Positions 30,621 to 39,424 of a stretch of 43,730 nt of DNA are shown here, piece after piece. The DNA comes from a virus. The notes beneath the pieces are model-generated. The model did no database searches, had not been told where the DNA came from, and worked only from the letters and a program-made list of their open reading frames with translations. How positions within the stretch are numbered: the first letter of the stretch is position 1; each line of letters opens with the position of its first letter. The position numbers and the translations under genes are program-made. Location of the stretch: positions 1-43,730 of the IMG/VR virus record IMGVR_UViG_3300002180_000005; one strand, given 5' to 3'.

Positions 30621-32045
30621 TGGTTCGTTCTCCTGGTTTGTTGTGTCAAGGGTTATACTATCGCCAAACTCAACCGTCAAGGCTGTTAACAACGCATCTT
30701 GTAACGTTGCTTTCTCCTCTCGGGCTGAAACGGCTATTTCGTCAACGGATCGTTCCGTGACAAAAGTGTGGATGACCACTGATTCGGCTTTGTTACCCTG
30801 CCTCCTCAATCGGTCATTAAACTGAATGTAGTGGTCGAGGTCGAATGTCGGACCCCACCAAAGTATATGATGTGCGTTACCTTTCTGGAGGTTAAGGCCG
30901 TGACCCGCTGACGCTGGATGCGCCGCCATTATCTGTATTTCGCCACTGTTCCATCTGTCCACGTTTGACAACGCAGTGGTTTCATTCACTCCGGCGCCAA
31001 GATACGGAATGTCGTCACCAAGAATTTCTCTGATCTGGGTGAGGTCGTGGTTAAATTCGTAAGCGATAAGAAGTTGTTCGGACCCTAGTTCTTCAACCAA
31101 CTCACGTAAAGCATCGGCTTTTGCGGAGTGTATCTGAATTACTTTCCTGTCTTCATCATAGACGCGGCCATTTGCCATCTGCTTCAGTTTACCGACCAGA
31201 ACAGCGGCATTGGCTGCAGTAAGAACCGTTCCCTCACCCAGTTGGGTAACAAGGTTCTGTTTCAAGGTGGTGTATTCTTTCCTGGCTTTAGCGTCCAGCG
31301 GTATTACGCGTGGGTCGTGTACGAACTCTGGAAGGTCTAGGAACCCATCGGCCCTGAAGATATAAGGCTCGATTCTTGCCTCAATAGCCTCTTGGGCGCC
31401 GGGGCGTGGCAGCCAGGTGAATCCGTCATAGTGCTTTTCGAAGAATTCCTGTCTGAATCTGGTGATTCGATTACCCAGCGCCGCGCCACCGTCCAGTATC
31501 ATAAACTGGCCAAACAGATCCATTAGGCCATTTGATGCAGGTGTACCAGTCAACCCCCATCGGTATGTAGCCATAGCTGCCAGTGGACGGATGGACTTGA
31601 ACCGTTTACCGGTCGCGTTCTTCATACGTCGCACTTCGTCAAAAACAATAACATCGAACTGTATGGTCAACATGCCCTTCTTGGCAAGACCGCTCAACCA
31701 AGGAATACCCTCGTAATTTACAAGCCAGATATTCACGTCGCGGCGCTTCAACCACTTCTCCTTTTTAGGTCCGTGCAGCCGTGCAGCTACCAAACCCTTC
31801 AGGGAGGCCCAGTTCTCTATCTCTTGCGCCCAGACGGTCTGGACGACACGTAGAGGAGCGATAATCAACATGCTCTTTACCATACCGGCATCGTACAGCG
31901 CCTTGAAGGTGTGCAGGACGATCATTGTCTTACCGTAACCTGGGTCCAACCACAGAACCGCTGCACCGCCTGTCGCGGTGGAGTTCCACAGGTGACGTGA
32001 TCCAGAAACCTGATACGGGTGTGCGTCGGTTTGGAAGTCAAGCAT
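30087..32045 (-). CDS. SNF2-type superfamily 2 helicase with a fused repeat-rich tail
   Basis: Residues 1-475 form a complete phage SNF2-like helicase. They hold LDPGYGKT (Walker A), VFDEVRR (a DExx box with Arg in place of His), LTGTPASNG (motif III), AHPASAGHGLNLQ (motif V) and QFNDRLRRQGN (motif VI). The frame then runs on without a stop into a 177-residue Ala/Pro/Gln-rich tail with NPF repeats. An internal ATG at 30620 with its own strong ribosome binding site marks the join, so the tail is probably also made alone. The start overlaps the VRR-NUC gene by 8 bases, a common phage pair. Confidence 0.85.
   Translation of the reverse strand: MLDFQTDAHPYQVSGSRHLWNSTATGGAAVLWLDPGYGKTMIVLHTFKALYDAGMVKSMLIIAPLRVVQTVWAQEIENWASLKGLVAARLHGPKKEKWLKRRDVNIWLVNYEGIPWLSGLAKKGMLTIQFDVIVFDEVRRMKNATGKRFKSIRPLAAMATYRWGLTGTPASNGLMDLFGQFMILDGGAALGNRITRFRQEFFEKHYDGFTWLPRPGAQEAIEARIEPYIFRADGFLDLPEFVHDPRVIPLDAKARKEYTTLKQNLVTQLGEGTVLTAANAAVLVGKLKQMANGRVYDEDRKVIQIHSAKADALRELVEELGSEQLLIAYEFNHDLTQIREILGDDIPYLGAGVNETTALSNVDRWNSGEIQIMAAHPASAGHGLNLQKGNAHHILWWGPTFDLDHYIQFNDRLRRQGNKAESVVIHTFVTERSVDEIAVSAREEKATLQDALLTALTVEFGDSITLDTTNQENEPMADLQFKSDAAQAAQPADAAPANPFGAQAAQPADAAPANPFGAQAAQPADAAPANPFTSQGTPPAPTQQVQSIQQEVAAPAPQQPVQTEQANPFANAGQAGPVVDTSNVPDAEVVNTPTAAPAAASDTGWQEPAPETSANMVSQTSTSGFLALNMMIPADRYADAVAAVGRILKKKG
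30451..30590 (-). repeat. 48-base tandem repeat, three copies
   Basis: Copies start at 30451, 30499 and 30547 with a period of exactly 48 bases (16 codons). The core of each copy is identical at the nucleotide level, which points to recent slippage or unequal exchange. They encode the Ala-Gln-Pro-Ala-Asp / ANPFG repeats of the helicase tail. Confidence 0.9.
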
Positions 32046-32382
32046 TGTGCGCTGATTCCTCCCATACTCTCATACCTAAGATACACTGTTGTTTAAAAGA
32101 CTCCAGCGCAGAGGTAACATCCTCTTTGGTGTCAGGTTTCACATGTTTTCCGCCCCGTGAAAGTATCTCACCCCTACGGTGCTCTTGTATCGGCCGTAGG
32201 GGTTTTCCGGGCGCTTTGGTCTCCATCCACAACACTTCCCCGTTAACTCCCTCTGGACCTAAAATAATGCAGTCAGGCCAGCCGGTTTCGACACCTGGCC
32301 CAAACGATAGACGAACGAATCGCAACCCTAAGCTGCGACTCTCCTTCTTCGCGTGACTGATTATTTTACCTTCAGGGGTCAT
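32038..32382 (-). CDS. VRR-NUC domain nuclease
   Basis: A compact PD-(D/E)XK-type nuclease. GWPD at residues 34-37 gives the first acidic residue, WMETK at 52-56 gives Glu54 and Lys56, and Gln66 in IQEH follows, the VRR-NUC pattern. These phage enzymes (about 100-120 residues) cut branched or structured DNA and sit next to SNF2 helicases, as here. The ATG at 32382 overlaps the stop of the upstream nuclease gene (ATGA). Confidence 0.88.
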   Translation of the reverse strand: MTPEGKIISHAKKESRSLGLRFVRLSFGPGVETGWPDCIILGPEGVNGEVLWMETKAPGKPLRPIQEHRRGEILSRGGKHVKPDTKEDVTSALESFKQQCILGMRVWEESAHNA

Positions 32383-33080
32383 CTGTGCCCGACCTGACAA
32401 GGACCGCCTTTATCAGCGTGAAAGTTGCAGAATCGACAAGCATCTTTACTGGGGGTTGGTCGAAAGGCGCGGTCTGATTCCATCATCGCAGCGTTGGCCG
32501 CCCACATTCCGTTCATACCGGCGTCGGCCATATGCGCTCCACCAGGTCCGAACACCTGTTCCCGGTTGAACGTGCAGGTGTGCACCTCACCGTGGTCTAG
32601 GTACACCCAGTGCCCGGTAAAGGTCTCCAACTGAGGGTTCATCCAAAACGCTGGCAGCGCGAACATCTGCTTCTGGTCGTCGTAGGATCCGTATGGTTTA
32701 CCTGTTTTCCAGTCCACAGCGTCTAGGTGGCGTATACTGGTTCGGACTCCAACATCCCAAATGAACCGGAAATAAGCGTTGGCGCCGAACCACGACACCG
32801 GGCGCTTATCTCTGTCGAAAGCCATCTGTTTCTCCACCAGCTTGAACTGGGGGTCTAAGTCATGGAGAGCACGTCCCATTTTCGTAAACAGCCGGAGTTC
32901 CTTCGGCATCTCTTGACGCTCACCCTCTACATATTTGGCGATGTCGTCGTGGACTCTACGTCCTTTAACCAGCGCGTCAGAAGTGGGTTCTGGCAGCTTA
33001 TCTAGATGTTTGAATTTGAACGCTTGGGGACACTTCTCCCAGAGAGACCACCGGGAATATGAGAAACTGAACTTAGCCAT
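32379..33080 (-). CDS. Cas4/RecB-like PD-(D/E)XK exonuclease with iron-sulphur cysteines
   Basis: The nuclease core shows His44, Asp109 (IWDVG), Asp123-Trp-Lys125 (AVDWKTGK) and Gln136. Cys17 near the N-terminus and Cys215, Cys218 and Cys228 near the end are placed as in Cas4/AddB iron-sulphur nucleases, where the four cysteines clamp the two ends of the fold. The enzyme probably makes single-strand ends for recombination or degrades host DNA. No CRISPR array or other cas gene is present. 233 residues; part of the leftward replication operon. Confidence 0.85.
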   Translation of the reverse strand: MAKFSFSYSRWSLWEKCPQAFKFKHLDKLPEPTSDALVKGRRVHDDIAKYVEGERQEMPKELRLFTKMGRALHDLDPQFKLVEKQMAFDRDKRPVSWFGANAYFRFIWDVGVRTSIRHLDAVDWKTGKPYGSYDDQKQMFALPAFWMNPQLETFTGHWVYLDHGEVHTCTFNREQVFGPGGAHMADAGMNGMWAANAAMMESDRAFRPTPSKDACRFCNFHADKGGPCQVGHR

Positions 33081-33088
33081 TATTTCAC

Positions 33089-33424
33089 CTATATGTACGT
33101 TTTATATGTGCGGATCATGCGAATCATTGATGCGGAACAGTCCATCTCAGCAGCCATTTTTATAGACGACTTTGCTGAAGAACGAATAGCTGCAATGTCC
33201 GCTTTAGAGAACTTCGGAGCGGAGGTAGAGTCAGTGACAAGATTCGCCACCCTTCCTTCAGCCAATAGTTCAGCCAGTGCATCCCGAGCCAAGGCGGGAA
33301 CCAGACGCTTATAAAGTCGAACAGTCTGGTGCGAAACGCCATACGAGTCCGCGACCGCCACAGCGGATCCTGTAGCTTCCAGTATGCTCTTAGCTACGTC
33401 TAAGGTGACACGTTGATTACTCAC
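33089..33424 (-). CDS. Helix-turn-helix DNA-binding protein (111 aa)
   Basis: GTG start at 33424 with GGAG seven bases upstream, overlapping the PolA stop. The N-terminal part (SAVAVADSYGVSHQTVRLYKRL) is a clear HTH, and a second HTH-like unit (SIKMAAEMDCSASMIRMIRTYK) closes the protein, so it may bind two half-sites. It may regulate the leftward operon or assist replication. I see no ligand domain. Confidence 0.7.
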   Translation of the reverse strand: MSNQRVTLDVAKSILEATGSAVAVADSYGVSHQTVRLYKRLVPALARDALAELLAEGRVANLVTDSTSAPKFSKADIAAIRSSAKSSIKMAAEMDCSASMIRMIRTYKTYI

Positions 33425-35378
33425 TGGCACGCTCCAATTCTGCAAGGCAACTCTCAATAGTTACGTCACCTTTTATTTTCTTCATGTCGCCCCACGAAAC
33501 CCCAACCTCACCATCAGAAAGCATCGGAACTCGAAGCGGAATACTCTCCATAACTTCCTTCAGAACTTCCATCTGGCGCACAGCGTTGTCAACAGGGGCA
33601 GCGATGTTCAATTCGTCGTAAACCTGTAGAAGGAATCTAGAATCGTAGTCTGAGTGGTTATGTAGGTCGATCATGGCTTGCTTTGTTATGTCGGCCGCAG
33701 ATCCTTGGGTCCAGTAGTTAATCAGGATGTAGTCCGCGTCACCAAGCTTCCCAGTGCGCTTCTGCTTCTTGAATGGTGGACGGGTGTACAGGCGGCCGCC
33801 CCACGTCCGAATCGCCATACCGCTGCGCACAATCGTCCCCAGAGTATCTGAGAACACCCTACGGTCTGGCAGCGCCTTGTCGTGAAACGCTTTGAATCGC
33901 TTTGCCTCCGCGTGAGTGATTCGCAAAGCCTCTGCCAACGCGGGTACACCTCCACCGTAAAGGCCTTGGAAGTTCATAGCCTTCAAGGCGGTTCTGAATT
34001 CCGGCTCAACCCACTGAGGATCACCGGTCAGATTGCGAATGTTTTCTCCGACATAGTTATGGACGTCAATATTCGGGTCTTGTTGGTACTGTGCCAGAAG
34101 ATCACCCTGGGAACCGTGCGCAAAAACTCTGAGTTCTTGACCGGAGAAATCCCGTTTGAGAATAACAGTTCCTTCGTCGGCAATGACGTATCGACGCACC
34201 TTCGGGAGAGGCGGAACCCCTTCAAGGTGGTGGGGGTGAGTGTAACCATCTGGCTTACCTTCGAATGACTTAGAGATGTTTAGGAGGTTGGGACGGTTCG
34301 TGGATGGACGTCCTGTGCGGGTTCCTCCCTCTGGAGAAGCCACTTGGTTCCAGTTCGTACTTATCCACCCTCCCCGGTGCTTGGCCTGTTTCAACCAAGG
34401 CTCCATGAACATGGTAATGCAGGTCTTCAGGCGGTTACGGTAGCCAAGTGCTGAAGCAACTTCCTTGTCCGCGAAGATGTCTGGATGCATGTTGTCCTTA
34501 GACACCGACCGCCGCCCTGTTTTTGTTTTGGCGAACTCGGTAACCACCTGGCAACGCTCCAGAGCGTCTGCTACATCGTTGTCGTTGTCGAAACTTAAAC
34601 CGGGGCTGTTTAGACGCCACCGCAACCAGTTTTCGACGTATTGGAAGGCTTGCCCGTAGACGTTCAGTTCAGTCTCCAGCAACTCCACATTTATTCGAAG
34701 CCCAACCCTCTCGTTGGCTTGGAATATTGGAAGAACCTGGCGCTCCCTGTTGTAACTTTCCAACATTCCTGCCTGTTCCACTAGAGGGCGGAGAACTTTC
34801 CATAGTCTGAAAGTACGTTCAACGTCGCCTATAGCGTAAGGACCGACCAGTTCGCCAGGTGCAAACCCTATCCACGCCCCAGCGTTCTTTTTCGTCGGCG
34901 CCCCAAAAGGCTCACCTTTCGAGTTGGTGACGAATTCGAATCTGGGTAGCTGCTCCTTATATGCCAAAACCCACTCAACAACAGCGTCTTGCTCGTTCTT
35001 ATCCATCCCGAGCCACCGGACTCCTAAGTCTTTCAGACCGATTGAGCGGGCGTATGGGTCTATCAGAAATGCTAGGAACATGGTCTCTTCAACGCGGTCC
35101 CACTGAAGGGCAGGCATACCGAATCGTATGTACGCTATCTCTGTGTCAAATTTCGCATGGTGAAAAGCGATAGGACGCCCATCTTCCCAAATCTTGTGTA
35201 GCATGGAGGAGGCATCTTCTCGGCTGCAGTTGTTACCGGATGGGTGCCCCCAAGACATATAGACCGACTGACCCTCTGGGTTCCTGATAGCTACACCAAC
35301 CGGCTCCGGCGGGTAGTGCTCAGGACGTGGACCAATGGGCATGGTCTCAAAGTCAATGGTCCATATGTCTGTTCTCAC
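33417..35378 (-). CDS. polA: DNA polymerase I family A with 3'-5' exonuclease
   Basis: The phage replicative polymerase, 653 residues. Exonuclease motifs: DFET at 9-12, HHAKFDTE near 75 and YAIGD near 190. Polymerase motif A DFSGQELR near 408, motif B RxxLKAMNFQGLYG near 460 with Phe at the E. coli Phe762 position, and motif C QVYDE near 585, with Tyr instead of the usual His before Asp-Glu. No 5'-nuclease domain. The GTG start overlaps the stop of a small membrane protein gene (GTGA). Confidence 0.95.
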   Translation of the reverse strand: MRTDIWTIDFETMPIGPRPEHYPPEPVGVAIRNPEGQSVYMSWGHPSGNNCSREDASSMLHKIWEDGRPIAFHHAKFDTEIAYIRFGMPALQWDRVEETMFLAFLIDPYARSIGLKDLGVRWLGMDKNEQDAVVEWVLAYKEQLPRFEFVTNSKGEPFGAPTKKNAGAWIGFAPGELVGPYAIGDVERTFRLWKVLRPLVEQAGMLESYNRERQVLPIFQANERVGLRINVELLETELNVYGQAFQYVENWLRWRLNSPGLSFDNDNDVADALERCQVVTEFAKTKTGRRSVSKDNMHPDIFADKEVASALGYRNRLKTCITMFMEPWLKQAKHRGGWISTNWNQVASPEGGTRTGRPSTNRPNLLNISKSFEGKPDGYTHPHHLEGVPPLPKVRRYVIADEGTVILKRDFSGQELRVFAHGSQGDLLAQYQQDPNIDVHNYVGENIRNLTGDPQWVEPEFRTALKAMNFQGLYGGGVPALAEALRITHAEAKRFKAFHDKALPDRRVFSDTLGTIVRSGMAIRTWGGRLYTRPPFKKQKRTGKLGDADYILINYWTQGSAADITKQAMIDLHNHSDYDSRFLLQVYDELNIAAPVDNAVRQMEVLKEVMESIPLRVPMLSDGEVGVSWGDMKKIKGDVTIESCLAELERASE

Positions 35379-35551
35379 AAGAAAAAAGCCTCTGCTACAT
35401 CAGCTATGAAGTATAGGATCTGTACAATAATAGACACCGCGACCCCTGATATAGCGCCAGCCAGTGCGCGGTTAGGCGCCTCTCCAGGCAACAGCAGGGT
35501 GGCTACGAAAACCACCCCACCTAACACTGACCCCACCACAAGGCCCATCAT
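35375..35551 (-). CDS. Small two-helix membrane protein (58 aa)
   Basis: Two hydrophobic segments (LVVGSVLGGVVFVATLLLPG and LAGAISGVAVSIIVQILYFIA) joined by a polar EAPNR turn make a helical hairpin. Starts at 35551 (ATGA overlap with the upstream stop) or 35548 (TGATG), and the stop overlaps the PolA GTG, so the gene exactly bridges its neighbours. A membrane peptide in the replication operon could anchor the replisome or be an early host-takeover factor. No family recognised. Confidence 0.65.
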   Translation of the reverse strand: MMGLVVGSVLGGVVFVATLLLPGEAPNRALAGAISGVAVSIIVQILYFIADVAEAFFL

Positions 35552-36387
35552 TGGGCGTTACCCTGAATGATGTTCTGTTGCTGCTGGTAGAAAGCACCAC
35601 CAGTCTGGGCTTGGGGCGCTGGGGCCTCATAACCTTCCATAATCTCCCGCGTAGCTTCTTGGTGCCGCGCAAAGATAGCCTCGTTCCATTCTGGAGGTGT
35701 CGGACCAAGGGGTTCGAAACCGATAGCCTCTTTCCCATGTTTCGGGTGCGCGTACAGGTAGACACGGGTTACCAGACCGAAAGGTGGCCGCTGATAGTTC
35801 GCAGCCGACTCACGGAGGAATGACCCCCAGCCAGCCAGTGTTGTTGGCGCCAGATTCATGGTCAGCATCTCAGAGTTGGCGTAGTGGTCTGGACTCATCT
35901 CTGCGTTGAGAACCCAGCCTTGCGCCGTAGACGCATACACCCCAGCGTTCAGCATCAGTAGGCGGCGGCGGTTGGTGCACGCTTTACCTTTACCGTTGTT
36001 ACCGCTACCGAACTCGTTGTGGGGGCAGCCGTTACATGTCTGGGCTTGTGGCTGGAAGAAGTGTGGCGCTTTCGACATATCCGGGTGGGGCGAAAGCTGG
36101 GATTCCTCGCGGTTGATAGCGAAGCATGTTGGAGGCACAATGTTCTGGGAATCGAACGCGCCAGGGTAAAATGTGTTCAGGCGAACAGCATCCAAAATCA
36201 CTGCAGCGAACTGGTTACCAGGAATAGGTTGGTCACCCACTTCCATAATACCATTTCGAACAGAGATTGTAGAGCCACCCCGCCGTTCGGTTTGGGCGTA
36301 GGCTTCCGCCAACTGCTTATAGTAAGCATCCATGTCCTGTGGGGTTGTAGGCATACCCCCAGCGTTCTGCATTGCGATATCGTTCAT
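35548..36387 (-). CDS. Conserved replication-region protein with Cys motif (279 aa)
   Basis: Contains CNGCPHNEFGSG...KGKACTNRRRL (residues about 117-142), a likely zinc site of three cysteines and a His, after an FAINREES segment. I recall this C-x2-CP-N-(W/F)GS...KAC-RRR pattern from phage proteins near polymerase and primase genes, function unestablished, possibly single-strand DNA binding. The C-terminus is Gln-rich and disordered (FYQQQQNIIQGNAQ), as in many SSB-like proteins. GGAGAAA precedes the ATG. Confidence 0.65.
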   Translation of the reverse strand: MNDIAMQNAGGMPTTPQDMDAYYKQLAEAYAQTERRGGSTISVRNGIMEVGDQPIPGNQFAAVILDAVRLNTFYPGAFDSQNIVPPTCFAINREESQLSPHPDMSKAPHFFQPQAQTCNGCPHNEFGSGNNGKGKACTNRRRLLMLNAGVYASTAQGWVLNAEMSPDHYANSEMLTMNLAPTTLAGWGSFLRESAANYQRPPFGLVTRVYLYAHPKHGKEAIGFEPLGPTPPEWNEAIFARHQEATREIMEGYEAPAPQAQTGGAFYQQQQNIIQGNAQ

Positions 36388-36410
36388 GATTCTTTCTCCA
36401 GGTTAAGGTG

Positions 36411-36947
36411 CTATCCGACTTTTGAAAACGAAAGGGTTGGAACCTTCACTTGCTCTACACCTGGTGGGATATTCCCATCATAGGTGTCAGCTAATTCCTG
36501 AACAGCTTTATCAGCCAAGCGCTTCTGCAGCAGTTCGAACAGGTTATTGTCGCGGACGAAACCGTGGAAAAGCGTCCAGTCGCTGACATTGAACCGTTCC
36601 TTCTCCACCATCTGGACGCGGTGGTGTGTTCCAGCGGCGCCAGTGTCAGAGGACTCGGCCAGTTCAGCCATAATCATCTTGTAAATCTCTGTCTCGCGGT
36701 CCTTCACGCCCTTGGCCTCTTTATCCAAGGCAAGGCGGCGGTCACGTACATCAGCGTATTCGTCTGCCAGAGCACCAATACCGCTGGGCAGAGGCGTACC
36801 CTTAACGAATTTGTCAACCGGGTTAAGATCGACGGTTAAAGACGATCCTAAGCTATGTAACCACTCTTTGACGTTATCTGGTGTGGACTCATCGCCTATT
36901 ACACTGTCGAAAGCGTCTATGACATCGTTTATGTTCTTGTAAATCAT
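36411..36947 (-). CDS. Conserved phage replication-region protein (178 aa)
   Basis: The ATG at 36947 has GAGGAGAAC upstream and is preferred to the start at 37007. The middle is a coiled coil (LADEYADVRDRRLALDKEAKGV...) and the second half has AAGTHHRVQMVEKERFNVSDW and FELLQKRLADKAV, the layout of a widespread phage family found near SSB- and Gam-like genes. Function is not established; nuclease inhibition or DNA-end binding are possible. A TTGAC-type promoter candidate lies just upstream. Confidence 0.7.
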   Translation of the reverse strand: MIYKNINDVIDAFDSVIGDESTPDNVKEWLHSLGSSLTVDLNPVDKFVKGTPLPSGIGALADEYADVRDRRLALDKEAKGVKDRETEIYKMIMAELAESSDTGAAGTHHRVQMVEKERFNVSDWTLFHGFVRDNNLFELLQKRLADKAVQELADTYDGNIPPGVEQVKVPTLSFSKVG

Positions 36948-36978
36948 CGTTTCCGTTCTCCTCGAATCTGTTAGTGTC

Positions 36979-37007
36979 AACCTACATACTTTGCTTATTG
37001 ACGTCAA
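36979..37007 (-). promoter_or_regulatory. Candidate promoter before the 178-aa protein
   Basis: TTGACG (37007-37002), 17 bases, TAGGTT (36984-36979). The -35 forms part of a perfect TTGACGTCAA palindrome. A second TTGACACT lies at 36980-36973, overlapping the -10. Confidence 0.3.
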
Positions 37008-39124
37008 CCACCGAATCCAACTGGTTGGTAGTTACCCATCTCAGCCATAGCTGTATCGAACTCAGCCTGTGACATACGTTTACTGTACGGCGCTGACGGA
37101 CATATTATCAGGAACTGCTGGAGTCTCCCCCGCCACATGAACCCATCTGGGTTGTCCGTGTTCTTCAGGAAATAGATACCGTGGTTACGCAGCGACGTAG
37201 ACACCCGACCGGGCATGGTGGCGTTGGACCAGCGACGGGTTTCGAACTCCAGATCGCGCAGCATGTGTGGGAACATGTTACACAGTTCGTCGGCGGTGTA
37301 CCAAGGTCTAATAGGGAACGCCTGAATCGCCACCAGTATCTCGTTGGCGCGGGGTGTATCTTGGTGGCCAGGTGACCCTATAACCCCAAGTGCCCACTGT
37401 TCCGCCATACGCAACCAGGAGATGACAACGTGAGTGTCTGACGTCATCATGTCGCGGGCCAGCTTCTCGAAAGCTGATAGTGATTCTTCGTAGGCCATGC
37501 GCTTCTCAGCGGTAAGCGGTGCCGCGACTGGCGGCTCCCATCCCTGAAGATCGTAGTTCAGAAGGTAGTGGTATATGCTGGCTCCAGCATCCCCAGAGTA
37601 AAGCCATTTCCAAATCGGGTCATAATAATCAGAACCCCTATCTCGACGGGGACAACCCACAACAAGAAAGCGACGGTCGTCATGGGCAAACGCGCCCGCA
37701 TCCCGGTAATTAGACGTAAATATAAGTAGGGCATAGTTTGAAACCTCCCGGTTCTTCATAAACTTCTCGTGGCGTTCGAATCTCGGTTCTGATATCCACG
37801 AACGCAGCGTTTCGATGTTGGATCGCATCTGGCGGGTGGACACATCGTCCACGGATACCAACAGGCCTTTTTCCAGAAACCCGTTCCAGTCCTGTCCCAA
37901 ATCTTTACCTGAGCGACTAGGCCCATAGGCGCCGAAAGCCGACCGCGCCAAGGCAGTCCACAGTGATTTACCGGATCCCTGCTCACCTATGAGCATTATA
38001 GCGAGTGGAATCTTACGGAGTTGGTTTTGTACCTTGAATGCCAGAAGTTTCAGTGGCCAGTCCCATCCTTCGTCTAGGGTCTCACCAAAAATGAACTGTG
38101 TCAGATTTAGGAACAGATCCACGTCACCAGCGCGGCATGGTTGCTCGGTCCAAGAATTCAGGTAGGTGTCGTTGTTCTCTCTGATTATCTCAGAACCACC
38201 CGGCCGGAACAGGGTATCGGTGTACCGTGTGGCCATAGGGTGTGTCAGCCAAGCCGAAGCGACACTCTCCATTTTCAGTTTGTCACCCACCTGAACAGGA
38301 ACTTTTATCGTACTGTACCTGCTACCTGAAACGAACGAATCCTTACGCAGCATATTGCCAGTCTGGACTTCGATTAACTTCTCTTCCGCGTCCAGATACG
38401 CTACCTCTTGGTTCAACTCCAGAACTCTAAGGTCAAGATCCGTCAGTGACCGGGCGGCCTTTAGAGCCAGTGTGAAGGATTCAGCACCACATGCTGCTAT
38501 GAAGTCGTCAGCGCCCTGCTTACCACCGTCCAAGGCTGGAGGTAGGCGGCATGTATGCACCACGGCTCTCTGCTTCAGCAGCCACTGTGCCAAGCGTGAC
38601 TCTGCCAGTTGAACACCGATCTTCGTATCAATGTCAGAGTCGAACACGATATACACACGTCTACGGCGCCACACAGTCCGCTCTAGGGTCGGTAGGGTGG
38701 CCTTGTTGTCCGCGAACATGAACACGCCGCCAAGCCCCATACACGGCATCCCAGTGTTGTGCATGACACTGAGCGACTTGAACTCACCCTCAGTTATTAT
38801 AATCGGGTGTTCTGGGTCAGCTAGAACAGCGTCCCAGTCCTGAAGTGGGGGTAGGTAGACCTCAGGGGCTGAACCTTTCGGTTGCTGATACCGTATTCTC
38901 TTTTTTCTAACGCCTCCAACCTCTGGAGGGTCAAAGTATCGAACCCTGACAAACCCGGTGGGTTGGCCATTTGATTCCATGTAGGGGATTACCAGCGCCG
39001 GGATAGGGTGAAAGGATTCGTCGTGTGTCTGAGCGTTGTCGGTTATACCGATACTCGCAGCCGCACCGATGGACTCAGGTATAGCCCTTTCGGCCAAGTA
39101 TGCGCTGGCTTTATCGTATAGCAC
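37004..39124 (-). CDS. Primase-helicase: TOPRIM (DUF3854-like) plus SF3 helicase
   Basis: N-terminal TOPRIM region: IITEGE at residues 109-114 (catalytic Glu) and VFDSD at 160-164, with GADDFI near 204, as in phage DUF3854 primases. C-terminal superfamily 3 (D5-like) helicase: LIGEQGSGKS near 380 (Walker A), LLVSVDD (Walker B), FTSNY (motif C) and DDRRFLVV (Arg finger region). It unwinds and primes phage DNA for PolA. No N-terminal zinc finger is seen. GTG start with GGAG eight bases upstream; 706 residues. Confidence 0.9.
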   Translation of the reverse strand: MLYDKASAYLAERAIPESIGAAASIGITDNAQTHDESFHPIPALVIPYMESNGQPTGFVRVRYFDPPEVGGVRKKRIRYQQPKGSAPEVYLPPLQDWDAVLADPEHPIIITEGEFKSLSVMHNTGMPCMGLGGVFMFADNKATLPTLERTVWRRRRVYIVFDSDIDTKIGVQLAESRLAQWLLKQRAVVHTCRLPPALDGGKQGADDFIAACGAESFTLALKAARSLTDLDLRVLELNQEVAYLDAEEKLIEVQTGNMLRKDSFVSGSRYSTIKVPVQVGDKLKMESVASAWLTHPMATRYTDTLFRPGGSEIIRENNDTYLNSWTEQPCRAGDVDLFLNLTQFIFGETLDEGWDWPLKLLAFKVQNQLRKIPLAIMLIGEQGSGKSLWTALARSAFGAYGPSRSGKDLGQDWNGFLEKGLLVSVDDVSTRQMRSNIETLRSWISEPRFERHEKFMKNREVSNYALLIFTSNYRDAGAFAHDDRRFLVVGCPRRDRGSDYYDPIWKWLYSGDAGASIYHYLLNYDLQGWEPPVAAPLTAEKRMAYEESLSAFEKLARDMMTSDTHVVISWLRMAEQWALGVIGSPGHQDTPRANEILVAIQAFPIRPWYTADELCNMFPHMLRDLEFETRRWSNATMPGRVSTSLRNHGIYFLKNTDNPDGFMWRGRLQQFLIICPSAPYSKRMSQAEFDTAMAEMGNYQPVGFGG

Positions 39125-39148
39125 TTATTGTTCTCCATCCAACACGTT

Positions 39149-39178
39149 ACCCTATCAACGATTCTTCTCAGACGTCAA
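39149..39178 (-). promoter_or_regulatory. Candidate promoter before the primase-helicase
   Basis: TTGACG (39178-39173), 18 bases, TAGGGT (39154-39149), about 25 bases before the GTG start of the primase-helicase. Partial matches to the consensus. Confidence 0.35.
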
Positions 39179-39181
39179 CAG

Positions 39182-39424
39182 TTAGTTGTCTGCTGGGTAC
39201 ACCCATAGACGTTCCCACCTCACCTCAGCCGTGTCAGTCGGTACAAGACGCATGGCGGGGACATCCTTGCCAGCGGCTATCAAGTACACCGCGCCTGTCG
39301 TGTCTGTTAGTGTCGTAACCAGGTCGTAGCCATCCGGCATTTTGATAGCTGTAGTGCGCACTGATTCTTCTGCCTCCAGAAGGGACTCGCCCCCTGTCAA
39401 CATCGCCTTGGTTCCAGCGCTCAT
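39182..39424 (-). CDS. Hypothetical protein (80 aa)
   Basis: A small soluble protein with a strand-rich centre (YDLVTTLTDTTGAVYLIAAG) and an acidic N-terminal helix. The ATG overlaps the stop of the upstream exported-protein gene (ATGA). No family recognised. Confidence 0.6.
   Translation of the reverse strand: MSAGTKAMLTGGESLLEAEESVRTTAIKMPDGYDLVTTLTDTTGAVYLIAAGKDVPAMRLVPTDTAEVRWERLWVYPADN

Noticed and set aside
30155-30649. 164-codon frame overlapping the helicase tail
   Set aside because: It is a frame-shifted reading of the same repeats; the helicase frame and the nested ATG have the ribosome site.
32379-33080. A phage CRISPR adaptation module from the Cas4-like nuclease
   Set aside because: No cas1, cas2 or array in the genome; Cas4/RecB-like nucleases are common in phage replication operons.
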